From positions 1 to 7,275 of the forward strand of contig SKGY01000244.1 in assembly GCA_007117235.1 (NCBI GenBank): a stretch of 7,275 bases of DNA. The letters run 5' to 3'. The stretch comes from Balneolaceae bacterium. GTDB lineage: Bacteria > Bacteroidota > Rhodothermia > Balneolales > Balneolaceae. The notes beneath the pieces are model-generated. The model worked only from the letters and a program-made list of their open reading frames with translations. It was not told where the DNA came from and ran no database searches. Positions 1 through 6,488 of this stretch are shown here, in pieces (the first letter of the stretch is position 1; every line of letters begins with the position of its first letter). A program made the position numbers and the translations under genes.

Positions 1-2
1 CG

Positions 3-320
3 CCTTTTGATTTAATTTATGATAAAGCCTCGCTCGTTGCGCTTCCTCCTGCTATGCGAAAACGGTATGCGGAAAAAATCGTAGCAATCTCAGCCGAGAA
101 AACACGGATTTTACTTCATCACTTTGTTTATGATCAGTCGGAAATGACGGGGCCGCCATTTAGCGTATCTGATCGGGAAATTGAAGAATTGTACGGAAAT
201 GATTTTGATATACAGACTTTGGAAGAGAATGAGTTGAAGATCGAATCTTTTCAAAAATTTAAGGTGAGGGGGCTTCAAACACATTTTACTGAAAGGTTAC
301 TGCTTTTGACAAAACGGTAA
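3..320 (+). CDS. tpm: Thiopurine S-methyltransferase (TPMT) family protein, C-terminal half
   Basis: The gene is cut by the left edge. The frame is open from base 3 and encodes 105 residues up to a TAA stop. The first residues read PFDLIYDKASLVALPPAMRK, which matches the bacterial TPMT block (YDRAALIALPP-M--RY). It is followed by a LLHHFVYDQ strand and the GPPFSV segment that shapes the substrate pocket. Family members are cytosolic, SAM-dependent class I methyltransferases of about 200-220 residues, so roughly half is present; the SAM-binding glycine motif lies upstream of the window. Bacterial members methylate thiols and also selenium and tellurium compounds; the substrate here cannot be read from the sequence. 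The ATG at 54 is internal, because conserved family residues precede it in the same frame. No convincing terminator with a T-run follows; the next element is the palindromic repeat. Confidence 0.88.
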   Translation, partial: PFDLIYDKASLVALPPAMRKRYAEKIVAISAEKTRILLHHFVYDQSEMTGPPFSVSDREIEELYGNDFDIQTLEENELKIESFQKFKVRGLQTHFTERLLLLTKR

Positions 321-342
321 TTTGGGCTGTATTTATTAGCTA

Positions 343-415
343 GTAACCCTGAAATCGGTTCAGGGTCTCCCATCTTTGATCAGGTTAGGAGATGCTGAAC
401 TAAATTCAGCGTGAC
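343..415. repeat. Bipartite REP-like palindromic element
   Basis: Two 28-bp arms (343-370 and 388-415) are inverted relative to each other and match at 21 of 28 positions across a 17-bp spacer. Each arm is also a hairpin by itself: ACCCTGAA (346-353) pairs with TTCAGGGT (359-366), and GCTGAA (394-399) pairs with TTCAGC (405-410), both with 5-nt loops. Where the two arms differ next to the CTGAA core (C versus G), the partner base differs too, so pairing is kept within each arm. This is the layout of a BIME/REP-type intergenic element. From memory, similar CTGAA...TTCAG intergenic repeats are common in Bacteroidota and neighbouring phyla; copy number in this genome cannot be seen here. It lies just after a stop codon, and without a T-run it is not a classical terminator. 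Confidence 0.7.
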
Positions 416-453
416 GTAAAAAGTGCATTATCCACTCATTTCCCAACTAACTT

Positions 454-483
454 TATTAACATTTAGATGATAAATGTTAATAT
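454..483 (+). promoter_or_regulatory. Perfect 12-bp inverted repeat overlapping a promoter-like sequence
   Basis: Bases 454-465 (TATTAACATTTA) and 471-482 (TAAATGTTAATA) are exact inverted copies around a 5-bp centre. A sigma70-like pair overlaps the repeat: TTAACA (456-461), 16 bp, then TAATAT (478-483). An inverted repeat covering a promoter is the usual layout of a repressor operator, so this may control the cluster starting at 583. An alternative is an RNA hairpin, but the stem is almost all A-T and has no following T-run. The inverted repeat is seen directly; the promoter and operator roles are inferred. Confidence 0.4.
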
Positions 484-582
484 TAGCAATCAATGCCATT
501 AGAAAGTTGCATATCAAATTGCCTGCAATTATTTTCAGTCTCTCTTTTACTTATCATATCGTTAACCAACATATTTTCTCTC

Positions 583-1059
583 ATGGATTTAAGCACGCGT
601 AATAACATTTTAACTATAGTTTTAGGCGTTTTGATTATTGGCCTTTCCTATTTCCTATACCGGTCTATCGTTGATCCATATCAAGAAGTACTTATAGAAC
701 AAGAGATGGTAGAACGCGAAAGGCATCGAATGAGCTTGGTTCGCGATGTTCTTATTCAATATCGAAACGAAAATGGCAACTACCCACCAACAGATGGCGG
801 CCTTGATAGTTTGGTACAGTTTTTAAAAACAAATGAACGCATGGTGCAGCAGGCTGACTCTTTGTTTGCATTCCGCCCGCCATCAAGATTCAGTCCGGAC
901 TCGTTAGTTTACTCTCCGCGAGCACCATTCAACAAATTTGAATACACATTGAATGATACAATCAGACCAAGATTATATCTGTTAACTAATCCCGGATCTG
1001 ACGATCGTATTGGAGACCTCCAAAGAACCACATTACTCAACGCTCCAAACTGGAATTAA
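583..1059 (+). CDS. Membrane-anchored protein with GspG/pseudopilin-like core
   Basis: This 158-residue protein has one N-terminal membrane segment (about residues 9-26), then a charged helix (DPYQEVLIEQEMVERERHRM, 31-50) and a block that resembles type II secretion major pseudopilins: a VRDVLIQYRNENGNYPPT stretch and GGLDSL (53-77). In pseudopilins this is the long helix leading into the G-Y-P...GL--L turn. The C-terminal part (PFNKFEYTLND, then RPRLYLLTNPGSDDRIGDL) recalls the beta-sheet and the D-containing loop of GspG. A prepilin cleavage motif (GFTLIE type) is absent, so the anchor is probably not processed and the domain would face the periplasm. An in-frame ATG at 493 would add a second hydrophobic segment; I prefer 583, where the protein begins like a normal single-anchor protein, but neither start has a ribosome site. 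It is 2 bp from the DUF3822-type gene, so both are probably one transcript. Confidence 0.55.
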   Translation: MDLSTRNNILTIVLGVLIIGLSYFLYRSIVDPYQEVLIEQEMVERERHRMSLVRDVLIQYRNENGNYPPTDGGLDSLVQFLKTNERMVQQADSLFAFRPPSRFSPDSLVYSPRAPFNKFEYTLNDTIRPRLYLLTNPGSDDRIGDLQRTTLLNAPNWN

Positions 1060-1061
1060 AT

Positions 1062-1946
1062 ATGCAGAGTGACTTGCCTTGTCTGGGCATCTGTTATGCC
1101 GGAAATCATCTTTATTACTCGGTAAACAGCCCGGACGATGGAAATCACCTTAAGCATATTGGAAGCATAGACTTCAGTTTTGATGTGCAGCACGCCATCA
1201 ATACAGGTTCACCTTCCGGTTTCCCTGCCTTAAAAACTGCACTCGAAAATCTTAAAGACACCTTTCAGTGCGGTTCTGTTAAAATATTATCCCCAGCAAT
1301 TGATGAATGCTGGACAATTGTACCCCGATCTGTTTATGAAGACTCGGCTGAGCGCGAGGCACATATCTCTCTTTTGATGCATGGACAGAGTCGCAGTGAT
1401 GTTGAAACAATCTGGCACTCTACAAGCAACATCGACTATAAAATGCTGCTACTCAGAAACAGTGAGTCGATGCAGGGTTTCAATCAACTTCTGGGAAATT
1501 TCCCACACTCAGAGTATGTCTCTGAATTTGAAATTGGCACCGACTGGCAGAATCATAGTCAGGCAAACGGATCATTTCTGATGATTCATTGCATGAAAAA
1601 TTATATTTCGGCCTCATCTTTTATACTAGGTAAACTTCGGGGATGCACATTTCTGAAATATGACACACCCGCAGACCTTCCTTACCTATGGACCCTCTAC
1701 TCAAATAAATTAAGCTGGATGCAGGGCATCCACGATGAAATTCATGTTTATGGGCACTACAGCCGTGTTGTCGCTGAAGCGCTTACCCCATACTGGGATG
1801 ATTCAGGAGAGATTCAAATAATGAGCTCTCTTGATCTGATGCAGGTTGATGCAGATGAAAAAACGTATGGTTTTCCACTTGAAAGTGTTTTCCCTGCTAT
1901 TATGATGAGTCTGAATCTTGATGACAAAGTAAACCAGCCGGCATGA
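1062..1946 (+). CDS. DUF3822 family protein (PilM-like/ASKHA actin fold)
   Basis: This is a 294-residue soluble protein with no signal peptide or membrane segment. It is assigned to DUF3822 from its overall pattern: an N-terminal strand pair (CLGICYAGNHLYYSV, 7-21), a central FLMIHCMKNYISASSFILG (172-190), a KYDTPADLPYLWTLYSNKL segment (199-217), an EIHVYGHYSR strand-turn (226-235) and a C-terminal FPLESVFPAIMMSLNL (271-286). It also sits directly before rsmD, as this family often does in Bacteroidota. DUF3822 proteins are related to the actin-like ASKHA superfamily, which includes PilM, but their function is not established. The usual acidic first phosphate motif (D-x-G) is not visible: LGIC stands where LGID would be, so ATP binding is doubtful. 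The start is 2 bp after the preceding stop, and the end overlaps rsmD by 4 bp (ATGA), which suggests translational coupling. Confidence 0.72.
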   Translation: MQSDLPCLGICYAGNHLYYSVNSPDDGNHLKHIGSIDFSFDVQHAINTGSPSGFPALKTALENLKDTFQCGSVKILSPAIDECWTIVPRSVYEDSAEREAHISLLMHGQSRSDVETIWHSTSNIDYKMLLLRNSESMQGFNQLLGNFPHSEYVSEFEIGTDWQNHSQANGSFLMIHCMKNYISASSFILGKLRGCTFLKYDTPADLPYLWTLYSNKLSWMQGIHDEIHVYGHYSRVVAEALTPYWDDSGEIQIMSSLDLMQVDADEKTYGFPLESVFPAIMMSLNLDDKVNQPA

Positions 1947-2497
1947 GAATTATTACCGGAATACTTAAGGGACGCGCAATACCGGTTCCAAAAACCGGAT
2001 TGCTGAGGCCGACATCAGACCGCGCTAAAGAAGGAATCTTTTCTGTAATCGATGCCAGACGATATTTCGACAACACTCGGGTTCTTGACCTATTTGCCGG
2101 AAGTGGCAACCTTGGCTTTGAAGCAATTTCACGGGGTTCATCATCCTGTCTGTTTGTTGACCGCGAGATCGATCACATCAAACACATTGAAAAGATAGCC
2201 GAGGGTTTTGGCATAGCTGATAAAATCCAGGGAATTGCTTTAGACATTGATCTTTTCATGGAGAAAAAATCATTCGGTCAGTTTGATTTCATTTTTGCAG
2301 ATCCTCCTTATGACTATTACATGATCCCTGAAATGACTGATCAGATATTAGCCGATGAATGGCTTGCCCCTGACGGGTGGTTTATACTAGAGCATGATAA
2401 ACGACACAATTTTTCAAATCATGAAAAGTGCGTGTACACGAAATCATACGGAAGAACCATTGCATCAATATTTAAATCAGACCCTTCCGATTTTTGA
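1943..2497 (+). CDS. rsmD: 16S rRNA (guanine(966)-N(2))-methyltransferase RsmD
   Basis: RsmD transfers a methyl group from SAM to N2 of G966 in 16S rRNA during 30S subunit assembly in the cytosol. The 184-residue length is typical. Visible family marks are the N-terminal RIITGILKGR (2-11), RPTSDRAKEGIF (22-33), the SAM-binding LDLFAGSGNLG (48-58), the acidic end of the second strand FVDRE (71-75) and the catalytic FADPPY (118-123). The DPPY form is normal for this N2-guanine methyltransferase group. The ATG lies inside the stop of the DUF3822 gene (ATGA overlap, 1943-1946), so no separate ribosome site is needed. The order DUF3822, rsmD, coaD fits the Bacteroidota neighbourhood. Nothing is truncated. 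Confidence 0.96.
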   Translation: MRIITGILKGRAIPVPKTGLLRPTSDRAKEGIFSVIDARRYFDNTRVLDLFAGSGNLGFEAISRGSSSCLFVDREIDHIKHIEKIAEGFGIADKIQGIALDIDLFMEKKSFGQFDFIFADPPYDYYMIPEMTDQILADEWLAPDGWFILEHDKRHNFSNHEKCVYTKSYGRTIASIFKSDPSDF

Positions 2498-2523
2498 TAA
2501 TCCGGCTATCAATCCTCTTTCCC

Positions 2524-2552
2524 TTTGATTTATTTCTTTTCTGTTATAGTTT
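2524..2552 (+). promoter_or_regulatory. Possible promoter for coaD (Bacteroidota-type)
   Basis: In the 86-bp gap between rsmD and coaD, TTTG (2524-2527) is followed after 17 bp by TATAGTTT (2545-2552). This resembles the Bacteroidota pattern TTTG ... TAnnTTTG, with an imperfect downstream box, in a very T-rich stretch. Transcription would begin near 2558-2562, leaving a leader of about 25 nt before the coaD start. Read-through from rsmD is also possible, since no terminator is visible in the gap. Confidence 0.35.
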
Positions 2553-2583
2553 AAATCACATCCAAACTAACTAATCAAAGCTT

Positions 2584-3075
2584 ATGGAGCGCATTGCCCT
2601 TTATCCCGGTTCATTTGATCCGTTTACGAACGGTCATCTTGATATTCTTCAACGCGCTTCACGAATGTATGATAAGATTATCGTCACGATTGCGGTCAAT
2701 AACAGCAAGAACGCCGTGTTCTCGGGCGATGAGAGAATCAGCTTAATTAAAGAGGCAATTAAAGATTTCAAATGGGCTGACCGCATTGAAATTGAACTGT
2801 TTACAGGATTGCTCGTCAATTTTGCCAAGAAGAAAAATGTAAATGTACTTTTAAGAGGTGTTCGTCAAATTTCTGATTTTGAGTATGAATTCAGAATGGC
2901 TCTTACAAACAGGCGGCTCGCTCCCGATGTTGACACGGTATTTATGATGCCGGACGAACAACTTACATTTATATCTGCTACAATTGTAAAAGAAATCGCA
3001 GCTTGGGGAGGTGATCTCAGTAGTTTTGTTCCGGACAATGTTGCCCGTGCACTTCAAAAAAAATATAGCTCTTGA
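2584..3075 (+). CDS. coaD: Phosphopantetheine adenylyltransferase (PPAT)
   Basis: CoaD joins ATP and 4'-phosphopantetheine to make dephospho-coenzyme A and pyrophosphate, the penultimate step of CoA synthesis, in the cytosol; the enzyme is usually a hexamer. The 163-residue length is normal. The nucleotidyltransferase signature GSFDPFTNGH (9-18) contains the catalytic T-x-G-H motif. LLRGVRQISDFEYEFRMA (89-106) holds the Arg/Asp/Glu residues that bind the substrates, and FISATIVKEIA (129-139) matches the ISSS-VKEIA signature near the C-terminus. The final FVPDNVARALQKKY is also typical. The start at 2584 places the first strand MERIALYPGSFDP as in the family. No ribosome site is evident (AAGCTT precedes the ATG), which is common in Bacteroidota. 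Confidence 0.97.
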   Translation: MERIALYPGSFDPFTNGHLDILQRASRMYDKIIVTIAVNNSKNAVFSGDERISLIKEAIKDFKWADRIEIELFTGLLVNFAKKKNVNVLLRGVRQISDFEYEFRMALTNRRLAPDVDTVFMMPDEQLTFISATIVKEIAAWGGDLSSFVPDNVARALQKKYSS

Positions 3076-3172
3076 ATTAATATCTGGTATACACAATCAA
3101 ATCTAACCTGGTCTTTTTAGAGTAGACTCTCTCCAAAATTGAAACGACTAATCTGTTTGTGCACAAAAGGAT

Positions 3173-3202
3173 TTGCTCCAACAATCATTTAATGTGTATA
3201 CT
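3173..3202 (+). promoter_or_regulatory. Promoter-like site before the peroxiredoxin gene
   Basis: TTGCTC (3173-3178), an 18-bp spacer and TATACT (3197-3202) form a sigma70-like pair; TTTG at 3172-3175 would also serve as an upstream Bacteroidota box, although TAnnTTTG is not matched downstream. A start near 3209 would give a leader of about 80 nt. The TATACT box overlaps one copy of the nonamer TGTGTATAC (3193-3201), whose inverted partner GTATACACA lies at 3087-3095, so the site may be regulated. The remainder of 3076-3290 shows no gene and no strong terminator. Confidence 0.35.
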
Positions 3203-3290
3203 AAAAGTCTGCCTCTAATTCGATTTTGGCAGAACGAACTGTCCGTTATTTCTGGTTAGAAAACCGAAACCGAAAAGACAGAAAAACATT

Positions 3291-3764
3291 ATGATTGAAA
3301 AAAGACACAAAATAGATACAGATTTTAAACTCGACATTGTAATAAACGGTGATGAGAAGAGCGTTAGCTTTAAAGAATTGCTAGATCGCCCAACTATCGT
3401 TTCCGTTTACATGAGAAATAATACAGGAGGCTGTGATAAACAGAATCGCAGTTTGGCTGAGCATGCAGACTGGTTTGATAAGAAAGGATATAATTTAGTC
3501 GCATTAAGCAAAGACACCTGCGGTTCACATAAAAACTACGCAGAAAAACTTGGCATCAATTATGTACTTGCATCAGACCCTGATTTCAAATTTGCAGAGG
3601 CAACTGATTCTGTAGTCGAAAAAAAGATGTATGGCAAAACATTTGAGGCTCCGTCGCGCTCAGCCTTCATTATTGATAAGGACGGAACCGTTCTTGATAT
3701 CATTGAAAAAGTAAATACGAAAGCTCACGCTGACGAGTTGAAAGAGCGAATTGAAAATCTGTGA
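3291..3764 (+). CDS. PrxQ/BCP-like peroxiredoxin with altered active-site motif
   Basis: This is a 157-residue cytosolic thioredoxin-fold protein of the AhpC/PrxQ (BCP) type, expected to reduce hydrogen peroxide or organic peroxides. The fold order is clear: TIVSVYMRNNTGGC (35-48) with the peroxidatic cysteine C48, then GYNLVALSKDTCGSHKNYAEKLGI (66-89, compare V-S-D-S--SHKKFAEK in PrxQ), LASDPDFKFAEA (93-104), and the conserved arginine strand SRSAFIIDKDGTVLDII (122-138) with R123. The standard motif P-x-x-x-T-x-x-C is altered: Thr45 and Cys48 remain but the Pro position holds Met41. No cysteine lies at +5, where many PrxQ have the resolving Cys (Arg53 is there); the only other cysteine is C77. 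It precedes topA by 51 bp and may be cotranscribed. The symbol bcp is withheld because the motif differs. Confidence 0.85.
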   Translation: MIEKRHKIDTDFKLDIVINGDEKSVSFKELLDRPTIVSVYMRNNTGGCDKQNRSLAEHADWFDKKGYNLVALSKDTCGSHKNYAEKLGINYVLASDPDFKFAEATDSVVEKKMYGKTFEAPSRSAFIIDKDGTVLDIIEKVNTKAHADELKERIENL

Positions 3765-3815
3765 TACATTCTTCTTCCTGAATAGGTTGAATTAATCCAT
3801 ATCAAAAATTTATAC

Positions 3816-6362
3816 ATGAAATCTTTAGTTATTGTAGAGTCACCCACAAAAACAAAAACGATAAAAAAATATCTGCCAAAGGGCTATACGGTAGACTCTT
3901 CAATGGGGCACATCAGAGATTTGCCATCTTCTGCTAAAGAAATTCCCGCCAAGTTTAAAAAAGAGTCCTGGTCAAATCTCGGCATCAATGTTGATGACAG
4001 GTATGACCCACTATATGTGGTACCCGCAAGTAAAAAGAAAATCGTTAAGAAGCTGAAAGATTTACTAAAAGATTCTGACGAATTGATACTCGCCACAGAT
4101 GAGGATAGAGAAGGTGAAGCCATATCATGGCACCTTGTTGAGCTATTGAAACCCACAGTACCTGTTAAACGGATGGCATTTCGCGAGATTACTGAAGAGG
4201 CGATTAAAAACGCTCTCAACAACTTCCGCGATATTGATATGAATCTGGTTCATGCACAGGAGACCCGTCGAATTTTGGATCGACTTGCAGGGTATACCAT
4301 ATCTCCGCTTCTTTGGAAAAAAATCTCACCTGGTTTATCGGCCGGACGAGTGCAGTCTGTAGCTGTACAATTCCTGGTTGAACGGGAGCGAGAGCGAATG
4401 AAATTCAGAAGTGGTACTTACTTCGATCTAAAAGCCTCAATCTCTAAAAAAGAGGACAAGAAACGTGCTTTTTCAGCTGATCTGTCTCATTTGGATGGAA
4501 AGCGACTTGCCAGCGGTAAAGACTTTGATGAAAACACCGGTAAGCTAAAGAAACCGGATAGTGTTGTCCTTCTTGATGAGAAAGCCTCCAATGAGTTGCG
4601 TGACCTTTTGAATAAAGCCGACTGGGCTGTTTCAGCGGTTGATGTTAAAACTCAGAAACGCAATCCATCTGCAGCTTTTATTACATCTACGCTTCAACAG
4701 GAAGCAAACAGAAAATTTGGTTTCTCCGCGCGGGATACAATGAGTATAGCTCAAAAACTGTATGAAAATGGTCTCATTACTTATATGAGAACCGATTCCG
4801 CAAACTTGTCAGGTCAGGCAATTAGCGCTGCCCGCGATGAAGTGGAAAAACAGTACGGCAAGGAGTACCTATTCGAAAGAGTTCGAAATTTCGGAAAAAA
4901 TAAAGGAGCCCAAGAAGCTCACGAGGCGATTCGTCCATCAGGTTCATCGTTTGTTCATCCTGAAAAAGCAGGTTTGAGCGGCAGAGAGTTTAAGCTTTAC
5001 GATTTAATATGGAAACGTACCATTGCCACACAGATGGCGGAGGCAGAGCTTGAGTTCACCAATGTTACCATCACAGCTAAAAAAGATGGCACAGAAGCAG
5101 ATTTTAAAACAAGTGGTAAAAAGATTCTCTTTCCCGGATTTTTCAGAGCATATGTTGAGGGAAGTGATGACCCGGATGCAGCAATTGAAAATCAGGAAAT
5201 CTTTCTACCGGAAATGGAAGTTGGAGAAAGCGTTGATCTCCATGATCTGGAGTCTATTTCTCACGAAACAAAACCGCCTGCTCGATTTACTGAGGCTAGT
5301 CTTGTTAAAGAGCTCGAAAAAAGAGGAGTGGGCAGGCCGAGTACCTATGCATCAATTATCAGTACAATACAAGATCGTGGATATGCCAGCAGTGATGGTA
5401 AGACTCTGATTCCATCCTACACGGCTTTTGCGGTTACAGAGCTTTTGGAAAACCATTTTCCACATCTGGTTGACAGTGAGTTCACTTCATCACTTGAAGA
5501 TAAATTAGATGAGATAGCCAAGGGTAAATATGATCCCGTAAAATATCTCGACGACTATTATAAAGGCGATAAAGGACTTAGAGCACAGGTTGATCAGCAA
5601 GAGGATAAAATTGATCCACAGAAAGCAAGAGTGTTAAATCTTCCGCTGGATTTGGATGGTATTGAAGTGCTGGTAGGAAAGTTTGGGCCCTATGTGAAAA
5701 CTCAATCAGAAGGTGAAGATATCTCAACCTCCCTTCCTGTTGACCTTCACCCCGGTGAACTAACCACAGAAAAAATAAAAAAACTGCTTGTTGCCGAAAA
5801 AGAGGGGCCGAAATCCCTGGGCAACCATCCCGAAAAAGATGAACCTGTTTACGTTTTGAGTGGCAGATTTGGTCCTTATGTGCAACTTGGAGAGGTGACC
5901 GAGGAGAACAAGAAACCAAAACGGGTTTCACTGCTCAAAGGCATGACCCCGGAAACACTTGATTTTGAAACTGCCCTTAAGCTGCTAGAATTACCAAGAA
6001 CTTTAGGTGAGCATCCTGATGATGGTAAAGTTGTGAAAGCTGGTGTTGGGAGGTATGGTCCATTTGTATTGCATGATGGCAAATTCAAATCCCTCAAAAA
6101 AGATGATAATGTGTTAACCGTAGATCTTGACAGGGCCATTGCGCTGTTTAAAGAGAAGGGCAAAGGCCGAGGAAGCAGTTCGGCAATTCAGGATCTTGGA
6201 AAGCATCCCGAAACAGATCAGCCCATTAAGGTTATGGATGGCAGATATGGTCCGTACATCAAATACGGTAAGAAAAACATCTCACTGCCAAAAGGTACAG
6301 ACCCTGAGAAGTTTTCGATGGGTGATGCTGTAAGATTAATTGATGAAAAGGGGAAGAAGTAA
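3816..6362 (+). CDS. topA: DNA topoisomerase I (type IA), no zinc ribbons, four C-terminal repeats
   Basis: TopA relaxes negatively supercoiled DNA by cutting one strand through a 5'-phosphotyrosine link. The 848 residues contain the Toprim domain (about 1-140) with Glu8 in VIVESP and the metal-binding D95-x-D97-x-E99 in LATDEDREGE; SPGLSAGRVQS (171-181) in the central domain; the active-site Tyr323 in ITYMRTDS (321-328); and KRGVGRPSTYA (502-512). In place of the Cys4 zinc ribbons of E. coli TopA, the tail (about 607-848) has four related modules centred on GKFGPYVK (621), GRFGPYVQ (683), GRYGPFVL (745) and GRYGPYIK (809), spaced 62-64 residues, the last three each preceded by LG-HP. This is the Toprim-associated C-terminal repeat type. 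I found no cysteine anywhere in the protein. The start is well supported, because family homology begins at MKSLVIVESP. It lies 51 bp after the peroxiredoxin gene without a clear promoter between them. Confidence 0.97.
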   Translation: MKSLVIVESPTKTKTIKKYLPKGYTVDSSMGHIRDLPSSAKEIPAKFKKESWSNLGINVDDRYDPLYVVPASKKKIVKKLKDLLKDSDELILATDEDREGEAISWHLVELLKPTVPVKRMAFREITEEAIKNALNNFRDIDMNLVHAQETRRILDRLAGYTISPLLWKKISPGLSAGRVQSVAVQFLVERERERMKFRSGTYFDLKASISKKEDKKRAFSADLSHLDGKRLASGKDFDENTGKLKKPDSVVLLDEKASNELRDLLNKADWAVSAVDVKTQKRNPSAAFITSTLQQEANRKFGFSARDTMSIAQKLYENGLITYMRTDSANLSGQAISAARDEVEKQYGKEYLFERVRNFGKNKGAQEAHEAIRPSGSSFVHPEKAGLSGREFKLYDLIWKRTIATQMAEAELEFTNVTITAKKDGTEADFKTSGKKILFPGFFRAYVEGSDDPDAAIENQEIFLPEMEVGESVDLHDLESISHETKPPARFTEASLVKELEKRGVGRPSTYASIISTIQDRGYASSDGKTLIPSYTAFAVTELLENHFPHLVDSEFTSSLEDKLDEIAKGKYDPVKYLDDYYKGDKGLRAQVDQQEDKIDPQKARVLNLPLDLDGIEVLVGKFGPYVKTQSEGEDISTSLPVDLHPGELTTEKIKKLLVAEKEGPKSLGNHPEKDEPVYVLSGRFGPYVQLGEVTEENKKPKRVSLLKGMTPETLDFETALKLLELPRTLGEHPDDGKVVKAGVGRYGPFVLHDGKFKSLKKDDNVLTVDLDRAIALFKEKGKGRGSSSAIQDLGKHPETDQPIKVMDGRYGPYIKYGKKNISLPKGTDPEKFSMGDAVRLIDEKGKK

Positions 6363-6488
6363 TCTTCTACAAATTGGTTTTAAAAAATAAATCGACATAA
6401 CCTGACACCCTTCACTTAGATTTTGATTCCTGAAAGTAAATGCATTATTTCTGATAGTAGTGCATACAGGGATAAAAAAGAAAAAGAG

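Noticed and set aside
493..582. N-terminal extension of the pseudopilin-like protein from the ATG at 493
   Set aside because: It would add a second hydrophobic segment and overlap the likely leader. The ATG at 583 gives a simpler single-anchor protein. It remains possible, so the start is moderately uncertain.
1900..2109. Minus-strand open frame over the DUF3822/rsmD junction
   Set aside because: It overlaps two genes with good homology on the opposite strand and has no recognisable domain.
3119..3130. Small inverted repeat AGAGT-AG-ACTCT after coaD
   Set aside because: A 5-bp stem with a 2-base centre and no following T-run is too weak for a terminator or operator call.
3884..4222. 112-codon open frame on the minus strand inside topA
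   Set aside because: It lies wholly antisense to the strongly conserved Toprim region and its product looks like a frame shadow with no domain.
5023..6163. Further open frames inside topA in other frames (5023-5409 plus, 5578-5931 minus, 5876-6163 minus)
   Set aside because: All overlap the intact topA frame and their products have no recognisable motif and odd composition.
6423..6488. TTG start for the four-cysteine protein
   Set aside because: It is a rare start codon with no ribosome site, and the added residues look non-structured. The ATG at 6489 follows a purine-rich run.
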